In this document: one piece after another, positions 30,762 through 58,969 of the stretch
Layout of the letters: each line of letters begins with the position of its first letter
How positions within the stretch are numbered: position 1 is the first letter of the stretch
Assembly (NCBI GenBank): GCA_963693365.1
Contig: CAVNZM010000002.1
Location: forward strand, 14,694,001-14,758,000
Length of the DNA: 64,000 bases
Origin: Amoebidium appalachense
Lineage: Eukaryota > Ichthyosporea
Direction: 5' to 3'
Made by a program: the position numbers and the translations under genes
The notes under the pieces: generated by a model
What the model saw: only the letters and a program-made list of their open reading frames with translations
Database searches by the model: none
What the model was told of the DNA's origin: nothing

Positions 30762-31196
30762 CGGGGGGGTATATCTTACTGCGCACGGGGTTCGGGGAAG
30801 TAGCCGTCCTTCCTGATTTGGAACATCAAATCACCACCGTTGAGGTACTCCATCACAAAGAAAAGACGGTCCTGCACGGTGAACCAACGTCAGTATGGCA
30901 TGACGGGGGAAATGGGGGGGGGAGGGGGGAGGGAGTTGGTATGACATGTGAACCCACAGGGGGTAGATGCAGCTGTCAGGAACAGGGGGAAAGGGATAAG
31001 GTGGGCTGGTGGGGAGAGGCAGGTCGCGCCCAGGAGGGCCCCCCGGGGGGGGGGGGGGGGGGGGGAGGGGAGGCAGGAGGAAGGGGAGGGCAGGGAGGAC
31101 AGAGTGCTGTCACAGAAAAACGTACAAACACGCAACAATAGAAGATACCACACAGATACCTTCACCAGAATCGGGTATGGGTATGGCGGGCAGGGG

Positions 31197-31250
<54 letters not shown>

Positions 31251-31437
31251 GGATGAACATACGTCAGTCTGGAAGGTGGAGTAGAGCTTAGTCAGAAAGG
31301 GGCAGTCCCCAGCCACACTGAGCACGGCCTTCTCCACTTTGGCACACTCAAAGTCATCGTGCTCCACAATGTCTGCCTTCTTGAGCATCTTGATTGCAAA
31401 CACATCACGCGTGCCCTTGCGCTCTGCAAGCATCACC

Positions 31438-31483
<46 letters not shown>

Positions 31484-31783
31484 GGGGTGATGGCGGGAGG
31501 GGGAGGGGAGAAGGAGGAGGAAAGGGGGGAAAGAGGAGGGGAAACGTGTGAACAAATGGGTATCTGAGCTACAGTGGCATGGTGTCGGATGAGACTTTTT
31601 TTTTTTTTTGGGGGGGGGGGGGGGTGTGGGTGGGTGCGCGGAAGGGGGGGGAGGGGGGGAAGGGGAGGGGACACAAGGGGGGGATGGAACGTGAAGATTG
31701 CATATTAAAAAGGAGGGGGGCTGCGTGTGTGCACGTAGAAGTCTGCCTACGTGCTTGCATAACCTGTGTAAATGTGCATCTTT

Positions 31784-31821
<38 letters not shown>

Positions 31822-32218
31822 TGTTGTGTGTGTTTGTGTCTATTAACTTCGTGTCAAATGGTGTGGAGTGGGTGGAGGGGGGGTAGGAGGGGTAGGAGGG
31901 GTAGGAGGGGAGGAGGGGGGAAGAGCAGGGTGTGTTTGCATGTGTGCTGGGTGATAGGGCATTCTAGAAGGGGCTCTGCACATTATTATTTTGAAAAATA
32001 CCCGGGATAGGAGGAAAGGGAGGGGGGAGGTTGAAACTGGGGTTGGCGGGGTTGGGAAGAGCGACAGGAGTGTTCCTACTTGCAATCTACGGGTGTGGGT
32101 GTGCGTCTGTGAACGTCTAATGGGTGTGTGCAATCACATGTGTGTATATGCGTGTTTGGATGTGCGGTCGTGTGTGCACTCTTGGGACCAGGCGGGGAGG
32201 GCGCGGGGAGCAGGTAGT

Positions 32219-32268
<50 letters not shown>

Positions 32269-32478
32269 TAAAGTGTCTGTGTGTGTGTGTGTGTGTGCCT
32301 GTACCTTGCCGAAGCTGCCACGGCCCAGCACGGCCAGGAAGTTGAAGTCGTTGAGGGACACGTTCTTGGACACCGTGTGCACCATCTGGGGCACGGGCTC
32401 CTGATAGTGCCACAACACGAGGTCAGCACGGGATACACGTATGAGGCGGGGAGGGGGAGGAGGAGGGGCCGGCGGCGG

Positions 32479-32515
<37 letters not shown>

Positions 32516-33024
32516 GAGGGGCGGGGGGTTTGAATGCGGAACACGGTACGAAGTACGCATACACGATGAGAAGCATGGAAAAGGCAAACATTCAAGTATG
32601 CAACATCAGCCATGCGCACAGTATGCGTCATAAGCAGAGCCCATCATCAGGGAGGGCCCAAGTCATCAATTGCGTCTGAGTTTCGACCCCTTAGCCCGCG
32701 TATATACGAGGGGGGGGGGGGGTTTGAATGCGTTAAAAAGTACGAAGTACACAAGAACAAACGGATAACACGATGCAGAATGCAAGCCATACATAAAGAG
32801 TATGCATAATAAGCAGAGCCCATCCTCAGGGGGGGCCCACGTCATCCACAGTACCCGAGTTTCGACCTATTCCCCTCGTTAACGAAACCCAACTCAGATA
32901 CTGTTTCACTGGGGGGGGGGAAGTTGGGGAGGGACAACTGGTTGAGGGAGAAGGAGTGGGAAAAAGACGGCCTAGGGGAAGGGCAGGCAGGAAGGGAGGG
33001 GCTGCTTGTCGTGTATCTGTGTGT

Positions 33025-33071
<47 letters not shown>

Positions 33072-33094
33072 AGGGGGAGGGGGAAAGGGGATAA

Positions 33095-33125
<31 letters not shown>

Positions 33126-33429
33126 TTCCCAAGAAGGAGGGGATTGGAAGTGTTTGGGCAGATATGTGTGTTCTATCAAATCGAAACCCAGTCCCAGGCA
33201 CGTGGGTGTACAACCAGGTACATGTGGATTGGTAAATACAATGTGCAATATGTGTGTGTGGGTGTGTGGGTGTGTGTGTGTGTGTGTACACACACGTACG
33301 CCCCCCTTCGCCCCACCCACCCCCTAAAAAACAAAACACACACCCACACCCATACACATACCCAACCAAGCACACACACCCTCCTCCCCTTCCCTTACCA
33401 GCCTCCCCATCCCTCCCTCCCTTCCCCCC

Positions 33430-33475
<46 letters not shown>

Positions 33476-33744
33476 CACACACACACACGTACCAGCCTCA
33501 GCTGGGCGTTGGCCTGCTCATAGAGCTTCTTCATAGCCTCGGGGTCAATCTTGGTCAGCCCCCCGTGGATACCGCACAGTGGCGCTACCTGCAGACAAGA
33601 CAGAAAAAAGGGGAAAAAGACAAGTGAGAAAAGGTGGGGAATGGGTGACGGGCTATATGGTCAGGTAGAGGGAGGACAAAGAAGAGGCGATTCCGTGGAA
33701 CAGAGCTCGAGTCGACAAGACGAGGACTGGGTGGGTGGGTGGGT

Positions 33745-33775
<31 letters not shown>

Positions 33776-33914
33776 TGAGATTGAGAAAAAGAAAAGGGCA
33801 CATACATGAAGATTCGTGTGGCAAGCATCTCAGGAATCAGCACAACAACACACACGGTGCGAAAAAAGATACGAGATAACGGAAGAAGGGAAACACGACA
33901 GGTAATTCTTCCCC

Positions 33915-33965
<51 letters not shown>

Positions 33966-34625
33966 AGAGCCCATCAACATAACCAAGAAGAAAAAGGACC
34001 ACACAGGGACAACATGCAAAACGACGTGAGCAAACAGGAATACGAGCTAACTAGCATTTAGATACACTTGTTGAGCCCTCGACATATGGCAATCAAAGTA
34101 CTGACTATTCGGTGTGCAGTGAACACTTCACGTTCATTGTAGCAGCGCAGGCATACATGTTTCTTCTGACGCCTCTCTTCTGCACACAGACAGAATTCTA
34201 TCTTTTTCTCGAGACCCCCCCCCCCCCACACACACACGCACACACAACCCCCCCCCCCTCCCCTTGCCTCCAAGACACACACAGGCACAAACACGCACCG
34301 AGGTAGGTCTATACGAAGGAAGCCCTAGGTATAGGGAGATCGGATGATAACCGGCTAAAAAAATACAATAATTGATAATAATTTACGAAAATAAAAAACA
34401 TAAACCCAATAACCATAACCCTATGTGTGTCTGGGCCCTAAATGGGGGGGCTGCCGCCCCCCAACCCCCCGCTAAATGGGCCTGACGGCCCCTTTATGTC
34501 GCTTGGGGATCGAATCGTTCTCCCCTGATTTTACGTCATCGGATCGTGTTTTGTCCAATCAGGTGCGCGGGGACTTCCGGCGTATGGACTTGGGTGACAC
34601 GCACCTACACACCCACACATGTGCG

Positions 34626-34675
<50 letters not shown>

Positions 34676-35173
34676 CACACATGCACACGCACACACACAC
34701 CCATCTGCACAACCGTCCCCTTCACTAACACCCCCTTTCTCCACTTAGGTTTGAACAAAAGGGAGCGGCATGCATGTTATTCCAAACGCTCTGAGAAGCA
34801 AACACGGGTGCACTTGGAAGCAGGGGCACGTACCGAGTCTTTGCACTTTTTGTGCACGTTCATCTTGCACTTTTGCTCCTGACATTGCATGCCCTGCACA
34901 CCATAATCACAGTTAGAGCCAGCCATTAGTTAAAAGGGGGTGGGGAGTGGGGAGGAGGAGGGGAGGGGGGCAGGGGGGGGGGGGGAGGGGGAGGGGGGAG
35001 GGGGGGGGGGATGCAATATGATGGTATAAGCCACCATGAACCGGGAGAATATGGGGGTGGGTGGGTGGGTGGGGGGGGGGGGCGGGGGCTCCGATGCACT
35101 AAGACACGCAACAAGGTTGAAGTGGAGAGTGGGGAGAAAGAGGGGGGTGGGGGGCAGGGGTGGTTTTGGGGTG

Positions 35174-35225
<52 letters not shown>

Positions 35226-38200
35226 GGGGGCAAGATGGAAGGGGGCGAGCAGTTGAGAAGTTAATAACGACAGGCTGACATCGACAGCCAATCAAAAGAA
35301 AATAACGGCCCTGTGCATCCGCCAATCATTTCCATCCAAGCAACCCGTTGCATACTTTGCCACGACACGAAGCCTACCTTTGCCGAACGGGAGGGAGGGG
35401 AGGAATAGGGTTTGGGGGGGATTTGGGGATTTGGGGAGAAAAGGATATATGGAGCACACATGTGTTATGATACACGAGCGCATGATACTGATGTATAATA
35501 CATAATCTAATACACTAATACACGAGCACATGATACACACCTGGCGAACGGCGCCCCACAAGAGTGAGCCGCAGTGGTCGCAGAAGGTGGGGGTCATGTA
35601 TGTGGATGTCTTGAAGTTGTGGGGCCGCTTGATCTCCAAGTTCTCCTTGAGCACTTTGACGCACTTGGACACAATGTCTGCATGGCACTTCTTGTGCACA
35701 ACCACACCGCACTCGTTGCACATGTAGCCCTGCTTGCCCAGCCCCCTGCGCGCCCGAGGGCCTTTTTGTCAGAGAAGAATAGTCAACGGTACCGGTGTAG
35801 AAGGGCAAGAGAACGAAGCAACGTTACAGATAACATGTCTCCCCCTCCCGCCTTCCCCATCCCCCCCCCCCCCCTCCCCCTGGGCAACCAAAACTCGACC
35901 GACATGTTTCTCCCCTTGTGTCCAGATAGTTTCACTAGGCACCATAAGACCCCTTCCCCTCCCCCCGCCCCCTAATGCCCCTCCATTACCTAGGCAGTAT
36001 CCCAATAAACACTGTTCATCCCTCCTCTCTTCCTTGCCCCTCTTCCCCCCTCCCCTGCCCCTCAACACATGCCGCCCTTCTGCCTTCTTGAGACTAACAT
36101 TGTTTGTTCTGTTCACCATCAGCCAACACAAATTCAAGGTTGCTGCAAAATTACCAAAAAACCACTTGCCCAACCTTCTCCACAATCAGAAACAAAAGAA
36201 AGTTTGTCATTCCCCCCTCCCTCCCCCCCCCCCCCCCCCAAAAGCTCTTTTCCTCTATGGCGCAACCCTATCTTCTGACCTAGACCGTGCCCCAGCCCCC
36301 ACCTCCCCCCCCCCTTCCCCCTCTCCCCCCAAACACACACACATACAACCCGTTTTGCCTCTCTCCCATTCCTTTCTAGAAATCAATTTGTTCTCTAAGA
36401 GATTGCCAGCTTCCCCTCAAAGCTTGAAGCAATGTCCATTTCGCTCCACACCTTCCCCCATCTTCCTTCACTTTCCACTAAGCCACTTCCCCCATCCCTT
36501 CTCCCTTCCCCCCCACCAAACTACACACAAACACACACACACACATACCCGACCCCACTATTTCTTCCTAGTTCATACATGTTTATCCTTCTTGCTCACT
36601 GACATCGCTTCAGCCTCCCAACATCAAACACCACATCCACCCCAAGTTGCACACAAGTGCGCATCAGCACGTTCAATCACGTACCAAATAAAGTCACCGC
36701 AGTGTGAGCAGAAAGTGGGTTGCTTAAACTGGTGGGCCTGGAACTGATGTTCGTTGACCGGATGGATCTGCAATTACCCAGGCTTAGTTCACCAGTTGCC
36801 CATTTCACACCATAAGAGAACAAGCATGCTACATATGAAAAGCATCACCTTGCTCTTTCAAATTACATTGTTCGCCTGCCATTCTATTCTCGCTTGCCCC
36901 CCACCTTCTTTCCCCGTTATCCAGTAAAACTAGAAACCATTCATCACAAATGGTGTGGACTCTACTGTTTTGTCCTTCCAACGGAATTTCGGCACTCACA
37001 TAACAGTGATAATCGATGATCCCGATCCCAATCTTGTGCAAGAAACAGAGGGGAGGGGGGAGAGGGGGAGGGGAGGGGGGGGGGGGGAGGTAGATATGCA
37101 TCCCCGAGCAGTAGGAATAATCGGAGCTAATAAGAACATAGAAACCCCGAGGGAACGGGGAGTGGAGGGAGAGATATTAGCTGAACAGGCATTGATCCCT
37201 GGGAAAGTGCACACCAAATGGCCGGAAAGACAGAAGATGTGTAGAAGATGGAATAAACTCGAACCAGCCACACAGGGATACCGAACAAGATGCAGAGCTC
37301 GGATGGAGGGGGACGAGGGGGGGGAGGGGGGAGGGGGGAGGGAGGGGGATATCAACCTTGTTCTTACGAACAGCACCGCGCACCGCCTCGGATGGAGGGG
37401 GAAAAGGGGGGGGGGGAGGGGGAGGGGGGAGGGAGGGGGGATATCAACCTTGTTCTTACGAACCGCACCACGGCGGTGCGCGAAATGAGCCTCCTGACCT
37501 GGTGCGGGGCCCTGCTGGGCAGACCGCACCGACGCTGGACAAAAGACAAGTTATTTCGAGAACGACCAAGCGGCCATGAACGCAAAAAAGGTTAAACACA
37601 AACAAGAATACATACATCAAGCATCAACTGCTATATCAAGCACCACCCTACCGCTTTTGCAACTAACCAGACCGTAAAATTATACGGAGAAATAGAAATA
37701 AACACAACCCTGCAGATCAAAATTAGGTTGATGGCAGTCATGGGGACTGGAACGGTAGTGAACAGGGCAACGCCAACCAGGCAAACACAACAGCTTTACT
37801 TCCTATACCTCTAAGTACACAACGACAATTGACAGTTTCGGGCCTATACCACAGAAAAAGGAACCGAACATAGTTGCTTTCAAGTTGTCAACCTCAACTT
37901 CACCCATTTACGTGATGCAAAAGAGTTGAGATACCAGCTCTTTTTTTTATCTTACTGATCACTCTTAAATCTTATCACACCCAAGATAAGCGAACATCAG
38001 GAGGAATTGTGACACTTAACCTCATAAAAACCATTGTTACTCATTAACATAGTCTGCTTCCCTAGACTCCAGTTAATTATCTCAGCATTTCTTGACACCA
38101 AAGCCATCATCATAAAGAGTGGGTGGATGCCCATGAAGAGGGGTGGGAGAATTGAACGGTTAGGTGAAACCGAGGCAGCCTGCTGTTTGGTAAAGTTCAA

Positions 38201-38353
38201 ACCTATATTACTACTGTACATATTAGGGCCTAACTAGAAAGGAGAAAGGCGAAAACAACCGATGTGCTTTCACAGACTTGACCGTTCCATGTTTGAGCCC
38301 AAACATCTCCTGGGACCTCTGAAATACTTACTTGGAGAGTTTGGATTCGGCAT
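26953..38353 (-). CDS. PKC: Novel-type protein kinase C, 14 exons, C2 domain not found
   Basis: Diacylglycerol-responsive Ser/Thr kinase of the AGC family. Exons (5' to 3' on -): 38353-38332, 37534-37449, 36767-36685, 35745-35541, 34893-34834, 33588-33493, 32400-32305, 31436-31263, 30871-30780, 30263-30201, 29076-28806, 28383-28327, 27972-27832, 27084-26953. All junctions keep frame; total 525 aa. Order: pseudosubstrate RRGAVRK (about 28-34), C1A (H43-C92), C1B (H106-C157), kinase from GRGSFGK (about 210), Lys232 in AIKMLKK, YRDLKLDN with Asp327, DFG at 345, activation-loop Thr361 in ATFCGTPDY, turn motif LTPT (Thr499) and hydrophobic motif FKGFSY (Ser518), ending NPSFL-stop. The first exon is the least certain; a longer N-terminus with a C2 domain is possible. 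C1B has CX4C where CX2C is usual. Confidence 0.92.
27120..27163. repeat. (ATT)n trinucleotide repeat in the last PKC intron
   Basis: About 14 ATT units lie 36 bp upstream (sense direction) of the acceptor of the last PKC exon. Confidence 0.95.
32526..32878 (-). repeat. Two head-to-tail copies of a dispersed short repeat (SINE/MITE-like)
   Basis: Copy 1 (32526-32710) and a more diverged copy 2 (32719-32878) both run from GGTTTGAATGCG through AAGCAGAGCCCATC to GAGTTTCGACC. An inverted copy is at 42981-43162. On the opposite strand the motif GGGTCGAAACTC resembles a Pol III B box, so a tRNA-derived SINE is possible. The repeat lies in a PKC intron. Confidence 0.75.
34296..34596. mobile_element. 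MITE-like element, copy 1 (PKC intron)
   Basis: The ends are CACCGAGGT and ACTTGGGTG (imperfect inverted repeats), flanked by ACACG on both sides (34291-34295, 34597-34601). The interior matches 39123-39356 closely, with an extra G/C-rich hairpin block near 34440-34480. No coding capacity. Confidence 0.7.
37357..37386 (-). CDS. PKC: Duplicated pseudosubstrate mini-exon (30 bp, possible)
   Basis: A tandem copy of the 3' end of the pseudosubstrate exon encodes [10 protein letters not shown], with a C-rich tract and AG before it (CATCCGAG|GCG) and the same donor gttgat after it. It is phase 0 at both ends, so it could be included, skipped or used instead without breaking the frame. Confidence 0.5.
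37449..37534 (-). CDS. PKC: PKC pseudosubstrate exon
   Basis: This 86 bp exon lies between the acceptor TTTTGTCCAG and the donor AACAAG|gttgat. It completes a codon with CG and ends in phase 0. It encodes [11 protein letters not shown], which joins directly to IHPVNEHQF of C1A, the same arrangement as in animal novel PKCs, where the pseudosubstrate Ala sits just before C1A. In the inactive enzyme this segment fills the substrate cleft. Confidence 0.82.
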
Positions 38354-38374
38354 GATGGACCGAGGGCTGCCTCC
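38332..38374 (-). CDS. PKC: Candidate first coding exon of PKC
   Basis: The minus strand reads TCC ATC ATG CCG AAT CCA AAC TCT and ends CCAA|gtaagt, a near-perfect donor. The ATG is at 38353-38351. One base is left over and fits the two bases that open the next exon. A pyrimidine-rich tract with AG precedes 38374, so this may be an internal exon rather than the first. Confidence 0.4.
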
Positions 38375-39682
38375 CTTACAGACACCACCAGGAAGGAAAA
38401 GGAAAAACTAGGCTATACGAAACAAACAGCTATAACCGTGGTGCTTCAATAAGGTTCATCCAGTTTTCCTACGTCCTACACAGCATATATTCAGGCGTAA
38501 CTGTGAGAAGTACGCGTGCACTTGCTGAGGCCGCTCTCACAGCTCAGTCCCAGCCCGGAATGAACTTCGTGACAAAAAATAAAACGAAGGTCAGTAAATT
38601 GCAAATTCTTTTGGCTGACCCCAGATTAAGCAATAAATTGAACCTAAAACCGGACAGCCAATACTTTTTGTCAGATTATATGGGCAGATCTGGCCGAATT
38701 TGAATTCATGCAAAATTTTGCTCATGAAATGTTGAGCCCCCTCTGGCATACCACAGAAATTCCTTTGTTCTGTCAACTTTTTCTGATTGGCCAACAGGGA
38801 TATTGCAGATTACAAAACGGAACATGGACGGGGATAAATGCAAGTTTCTAAAGCGAAGGCGGAATAAAGCATCAGAAAACCCCTTGAACAGCGAAATAAC
38901 TGTTGAAAAAACTGCTTTTTTTGGTCCTCCCGCCTCAGGGATAAGAAGTCCTGTGATAACGTGCACGTGTTTTATGATGCCGATTGGTACCTGAGAGCCG
39001 ATGGCCAAATATCGAAATTTGGAACGCATGATATGAACCCAATTAGTACACACCACGGGTTTATTTTGAGCAGGCAAGTTGGGCAACTCAAATTTTTTTA
39101 TCCGGATCGGGACGGGAGATTACACCCAAGTAGGTCTATACGAAGGAAGCCCTAGGTATAGGGAGATCGGATGATAACCGGAATAATTTACAAAAATAAG
39201 AAACATAAACCCAATAACCATAACCCTATGTGTGTCTGGGCCTGACGGCCCCTTTATGTCGCTTGGGGATCGAATCGTTCTCCCCTGATTTTACGTCATC
39301 GGATCGTGTTTTGTCCAATCAGGTGCGCGGGGACTTCCGGCGTATGGACTTGGGTGGAGGCCTTGTGTTCCAACTTGGCTCTACAGCCCCTACTCTAACA
39401 CGTACTGACGTGTTGCCGCACGTGCGACGTTTTACATCTACTCAGGTAGTCCCTTTTAAGCAAAAAAAAAAAAAGAAAAAAAAAAAGAAAGGAGACACCG
39501 CCTCAGTATGTGGTAGGCCTTTACTGTACCGCCTGGCTTTTGTAGCTGTGTCCCTTTCAGACGTTGATCCTGATGTTTACTTCGGCTTAGAGCATCATAT
39601 CATCTTCAAGCCTTCTAACAAAAAGCATTTGGGCTGTCTCCAACCTCTTAGGTTAACTGTAAAGGAAAGCTGCGCAGCGGCC
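38375..39682. promoter_or_regulatory. Shared head-to-head upstream region of PKC and XYLB
   Basis: About 1.3 kb separates the candidate PKC start (-) from the XYLB ATG (+). It holds CCAAT/ATTGG motifs (about 38788 and 38980), the MITE copy at 39123-39356 and an A-rich run at 39463-39487. No clear TATA box can be placed for either gene. Confidence 0.4.
39123..39356. mobile_element. MITE-like element, copy 2 (upstream of XYLB)
   Basis: The ends are perfect 9 bp inverted repeats, CACCCAAGT and ACTTGGGTG. It lies about 325 bp before the XYLB ATG and in the shared PKC/XYLB upstream region. No exact target duplication is seen for this copy. Confidence 0.7.
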
Positions 39683-55489
<15,807 letters not shown>

Positions 55490-55543
55490 TAGCATCTGCA
55501 GCTGTATGTGACTGTTTACCATGAAGGGGGGAGGGGGAGGGGG

Positions 55544-55578
<35 letters not shown>

Positions 55579-55680
55579 TTGATGTGTGATGTGTTAGTAG
55601 CAGCAAAAGACAAAGGATTCTGAATCATACATGACCATGTCACCGTGGCAAAAGCATCTATGCCTTCCCCCCGTGCACCA

Positions 55681-55717
<37 letters not shown>

Positions 55718-56578
55718 CCCCCCTCCCACCACCACCACCACGGTGGCCGGATATCACACCATCACCAAAGCACACACACCGTGAGGCGAGCACACACACA
55801 CGGCGCCACCGGCCGCGGCCCCCGTCCCTCCCCCCTCCCCCCGCTTCACACACACACAAAAAAAAGAACTTCTAGTTTAGTTAGGGCGGCCCTTAAGAAA
55901 GAAAGATTGAAAAGAAAAACGAATCCATCAATGGCATTGGCAAGCCGGGCCGTTATGTTTCATGAATTCAACAAGTGTCGAGTCAGAGCTCAGATCATGC
56001 ATTCAATATGCCTAAACGTAGGGCCTATAATAGCTACAGTAACTTTTTCCAATGGCATTAATTAATGCAAGCAAAATTTCATAGGTGATTGACCTGGCTT
56101 GACTAGAGTGCAACGGCGTACCACAGTGGACAGTGTGTGGGTGAACGTGACGAATGTTCATCATACCGAATATCAGACTCAAGTTGAGGTGTACACTGTT
56201 TGCCTGCCTGTGTGTGTGTTTGAAAATACATAGCATTACATTTTGTCTGAGCCTGAGTGAAATTTTGTTGGTGAACCTGCAGCTGAGTCACTCCTGTGTG
56301 CATGATATCAGTACTGAAGTTCGAGTGTCACTGACTCAGTTCAACGGTTGACGGTGTGTACCGCGGCGCTGTGCACACAGGGACCCATTCAGAAGTTCAG
56401 TAGTGTTACGGTACGGAGTCCCGTCACCCGGGGTCTGTGTCCAGTTCTCTCTCTGGCTCTCTCTCTCTAGCTCTCTCTAGATCTCTCCCTCTCTCCCTCT
56501 TTGTATCTCTATCTCTCGAGCTCTCTCGATCTCTCTAATTAGATCTCTCTCTCCTCTCTCTCTGTGTGTGTGCTATAT

Positions 56579-56612
<34 letters not shown>

Positions 56613-56669
56613 CTATCTGTTGTAGATCTCTCTCTCTCTAGATCTCTCACTCACTCTCTCTCTCTCTCT
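55490..56669. other. XYLB 3' flank
   Basis: 3' UTR start (55490-55526), then G- and C-homopolymers (55527-55576, 55682-55713). Unique-looking DNA runs from 55,860 to 56,430, and a CT-rich microsatellite from 56,445 to 56,669. No AATAAA is visible in the first 500 nt. Confidence 0.6.
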
Positions 56670-57432
56670 TGTTGGACATTGTGTTCATAGAAGCTAGTTC
56701 TAGTGCACGTTGTTCCTTCTGTAAGTCAGAAATGATTGCATCTTGTGAGGCCAACCTCTGCTCCAGTAGTTGGACTAGTTGCTGCAACTGTAAGTTGTCA
56801 GACATAGTGTCGTGTATGATGGGTAACTAGTCTATGTGTTTTGTGCACTGAAAACGACAGTAGAAAAGTGTAAATCAAACGTTCTGCTTCCCATGTTTGT
56901 GACATGGGAGGCACTGCTTTATATAGTCGTTGGCCACCTCATGGTGGCCTCGTGTGCACCCTGGTGGTGGGCCATGTACAGCATGGCCGAAAAGAGAGCA
57001 CAATGAAAACATGTCGTTAAAGATATAAAAGTTAACTGTGCACGTTGAGTGGCTAGTTAACTTGCACTGAAGCACACAAATAAACGTGTTTAACACACCA
57101 ATTGCAGTTAAACGTAAATCTTACTTCACACAACTAAAAATATTCTGAGAATATCCGGGAATAAAGCACACTACCACTCTAAGAATAGAATCCTGTGGCA
57201 AATATAGACATGACATCATCTGAACCGGGAATATTAATTAATGAGCACAATTAGCACGTTGCTAGTGAAGCTCGTCATTGGTACAGTTTTGGCTCAAACA
57301 TATAACTACCATATATGAATATGACCGTAAACAAAAGCTCTATGCACTCGAGTGAGTGTTGAAACAATTATTCAATTGCTCAGAAACTTTCTCTAACAGA
57401 CATTGCTAGCCGGGAGTACCAGTGTACTCCAA

Positions 57433-57434
<2 letters not shown>
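56670..57434 (-). mobile_element. Solo LTR-like element, TGTTGGA...TCCAACA
   Basis: 765 bp with 7 bp terminal inverted repeats (TGTTGGA/TCCAACA), flanked by TCTCT on both sides, inserted in a CT microsatellite. On the minus strand it has TATATAAAG near 56920 and, from an ATG at 56802, a short open frame starting MSDNLQLQQLVQLLEQRL, a likely coiled coil that runs to the element end. The ends resemble LTRs of Ty1/copia-type elements. A second copy starts at 63920 and leaves the window. Confidence 0.6.
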
Positions 57435-57720
<286 letters not shown>

Positions 57721-58055
57721 CTCCGTCGCTCCTCTCAGGCAAAGGAGCAAAGGCTCTTATCCCTCGCGTAATACTATGCTCGTACAGGCTTACCTATGTG
57801 TGTGTGTGGGTGTGGGTGTGGGTGTGTGTGTGTATTGCATAGTGTGGTTGTTTCTATTCGTGTATGATACAAAGGTGCTCTGGAAGAGAACACCACGGCC
57901 ATGCGAATTCCCGGGCTGCTAGTTCCTGCGCAAGCTTGTGACATACGTGCTTGGCATGTTGTAGCCTACGATAGGGATCCGTGAGCAAGTGCGTACAATG
58001 CTGCCGTATACTGAGTCGTTGTAAAAACAGCGTGATCGTAACCCGCGGGTTGGAG

Positions 58056-58114
<59 letters not shown>

Positions 58115-58969
58115 TATGTTATGAGCGATCCGATGATCACTGTGAGGACGGATAAAACCAGCAGTAACAATTCCAGCATTCCAAAATGGATAAATTTATA
58201 CTTTGGTATGAGGTGGACTGTGACGGTATGTCCATATGGCATGAATAAACGTTCCTTTCCATTTATTCGAAAGGCGAAAGCATAACAAGTTAACGTTCGG
58301 ATTAGCTGTTAGCCCAGCTGTCAGTGAGGCCCTTTATTTCTTTTTCAACCGTGTAGCATATTGGGTTCTGAATGATTCGGTGGGTGTTTTTTTTATTTTT
58401 TATGCAGCATGCGCGTGACTGTATCAACTTAGAGTGGCCACTGGCCACACGGTGGGCTCATGATCCGAAAAAAGTTTCAAGTTGTGTTTGCCCACGCGTA
58501 CGCAGTAGCGGCCTGAGCCTCGGAATCTGTTAAAAAAATGGGGCTCAAATTGAATGGAGGCATAGGAGATTTAGACACACCGTGCAAATGTACATTCAAT
58601 GTAGAATACTCAAAGTGTCAGTGGCGGTTCATATTATATACGTGCACTGTAGCCGCTGTAGTGAGGCTTTGAGGGCCATATCATTCGTGGAGGCCGCTAG
58701 CGCTGATGGCAAGGCTTGCAACGGGCCTCACGCTGGTCACTGAGTGACTGGCAGGTTGGGAGATTCTGGTTTATTTGCTACAATTGCGCCGCTTTTTCCG
58801 TGGACCCCCTAACATCCAGACTCGCTTGGCAGGCAAACTGAAACTCTGACAACTACAAAAAGCCCGGTGCACCGAGATAAAATCACGTTACGAGTCGCTG
58901 CCAGGCTGTGAGACTGAGTGTAGGTTGTAGTTGTGCCACTCAGGTCAAGCGCGAACGCCAAACAGCAAC
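57721..58969. other. Intergenic region
   Basis: (TA)n at 58060-58109; otherwise unique-looking DNA with no supported gene. Confidence 0.5.

Noticed and set aside
36996-37101. Minus-strand stretch [20 protein letters not shown] as a PKC exon (C2 remnant)
   Set aside because: It lies between the pseudosubstrate and C1A exons, which join perfectly without it, and no suitable splice sites in phase are seen.
39230-39682. N-terminal extension of XYLB upstream of ATG 39683
   Set aside because: The frame is open but runs through the MITE and an A-rich run; the FGGY N-terminal motif begins right after the ATG in a strong start context.
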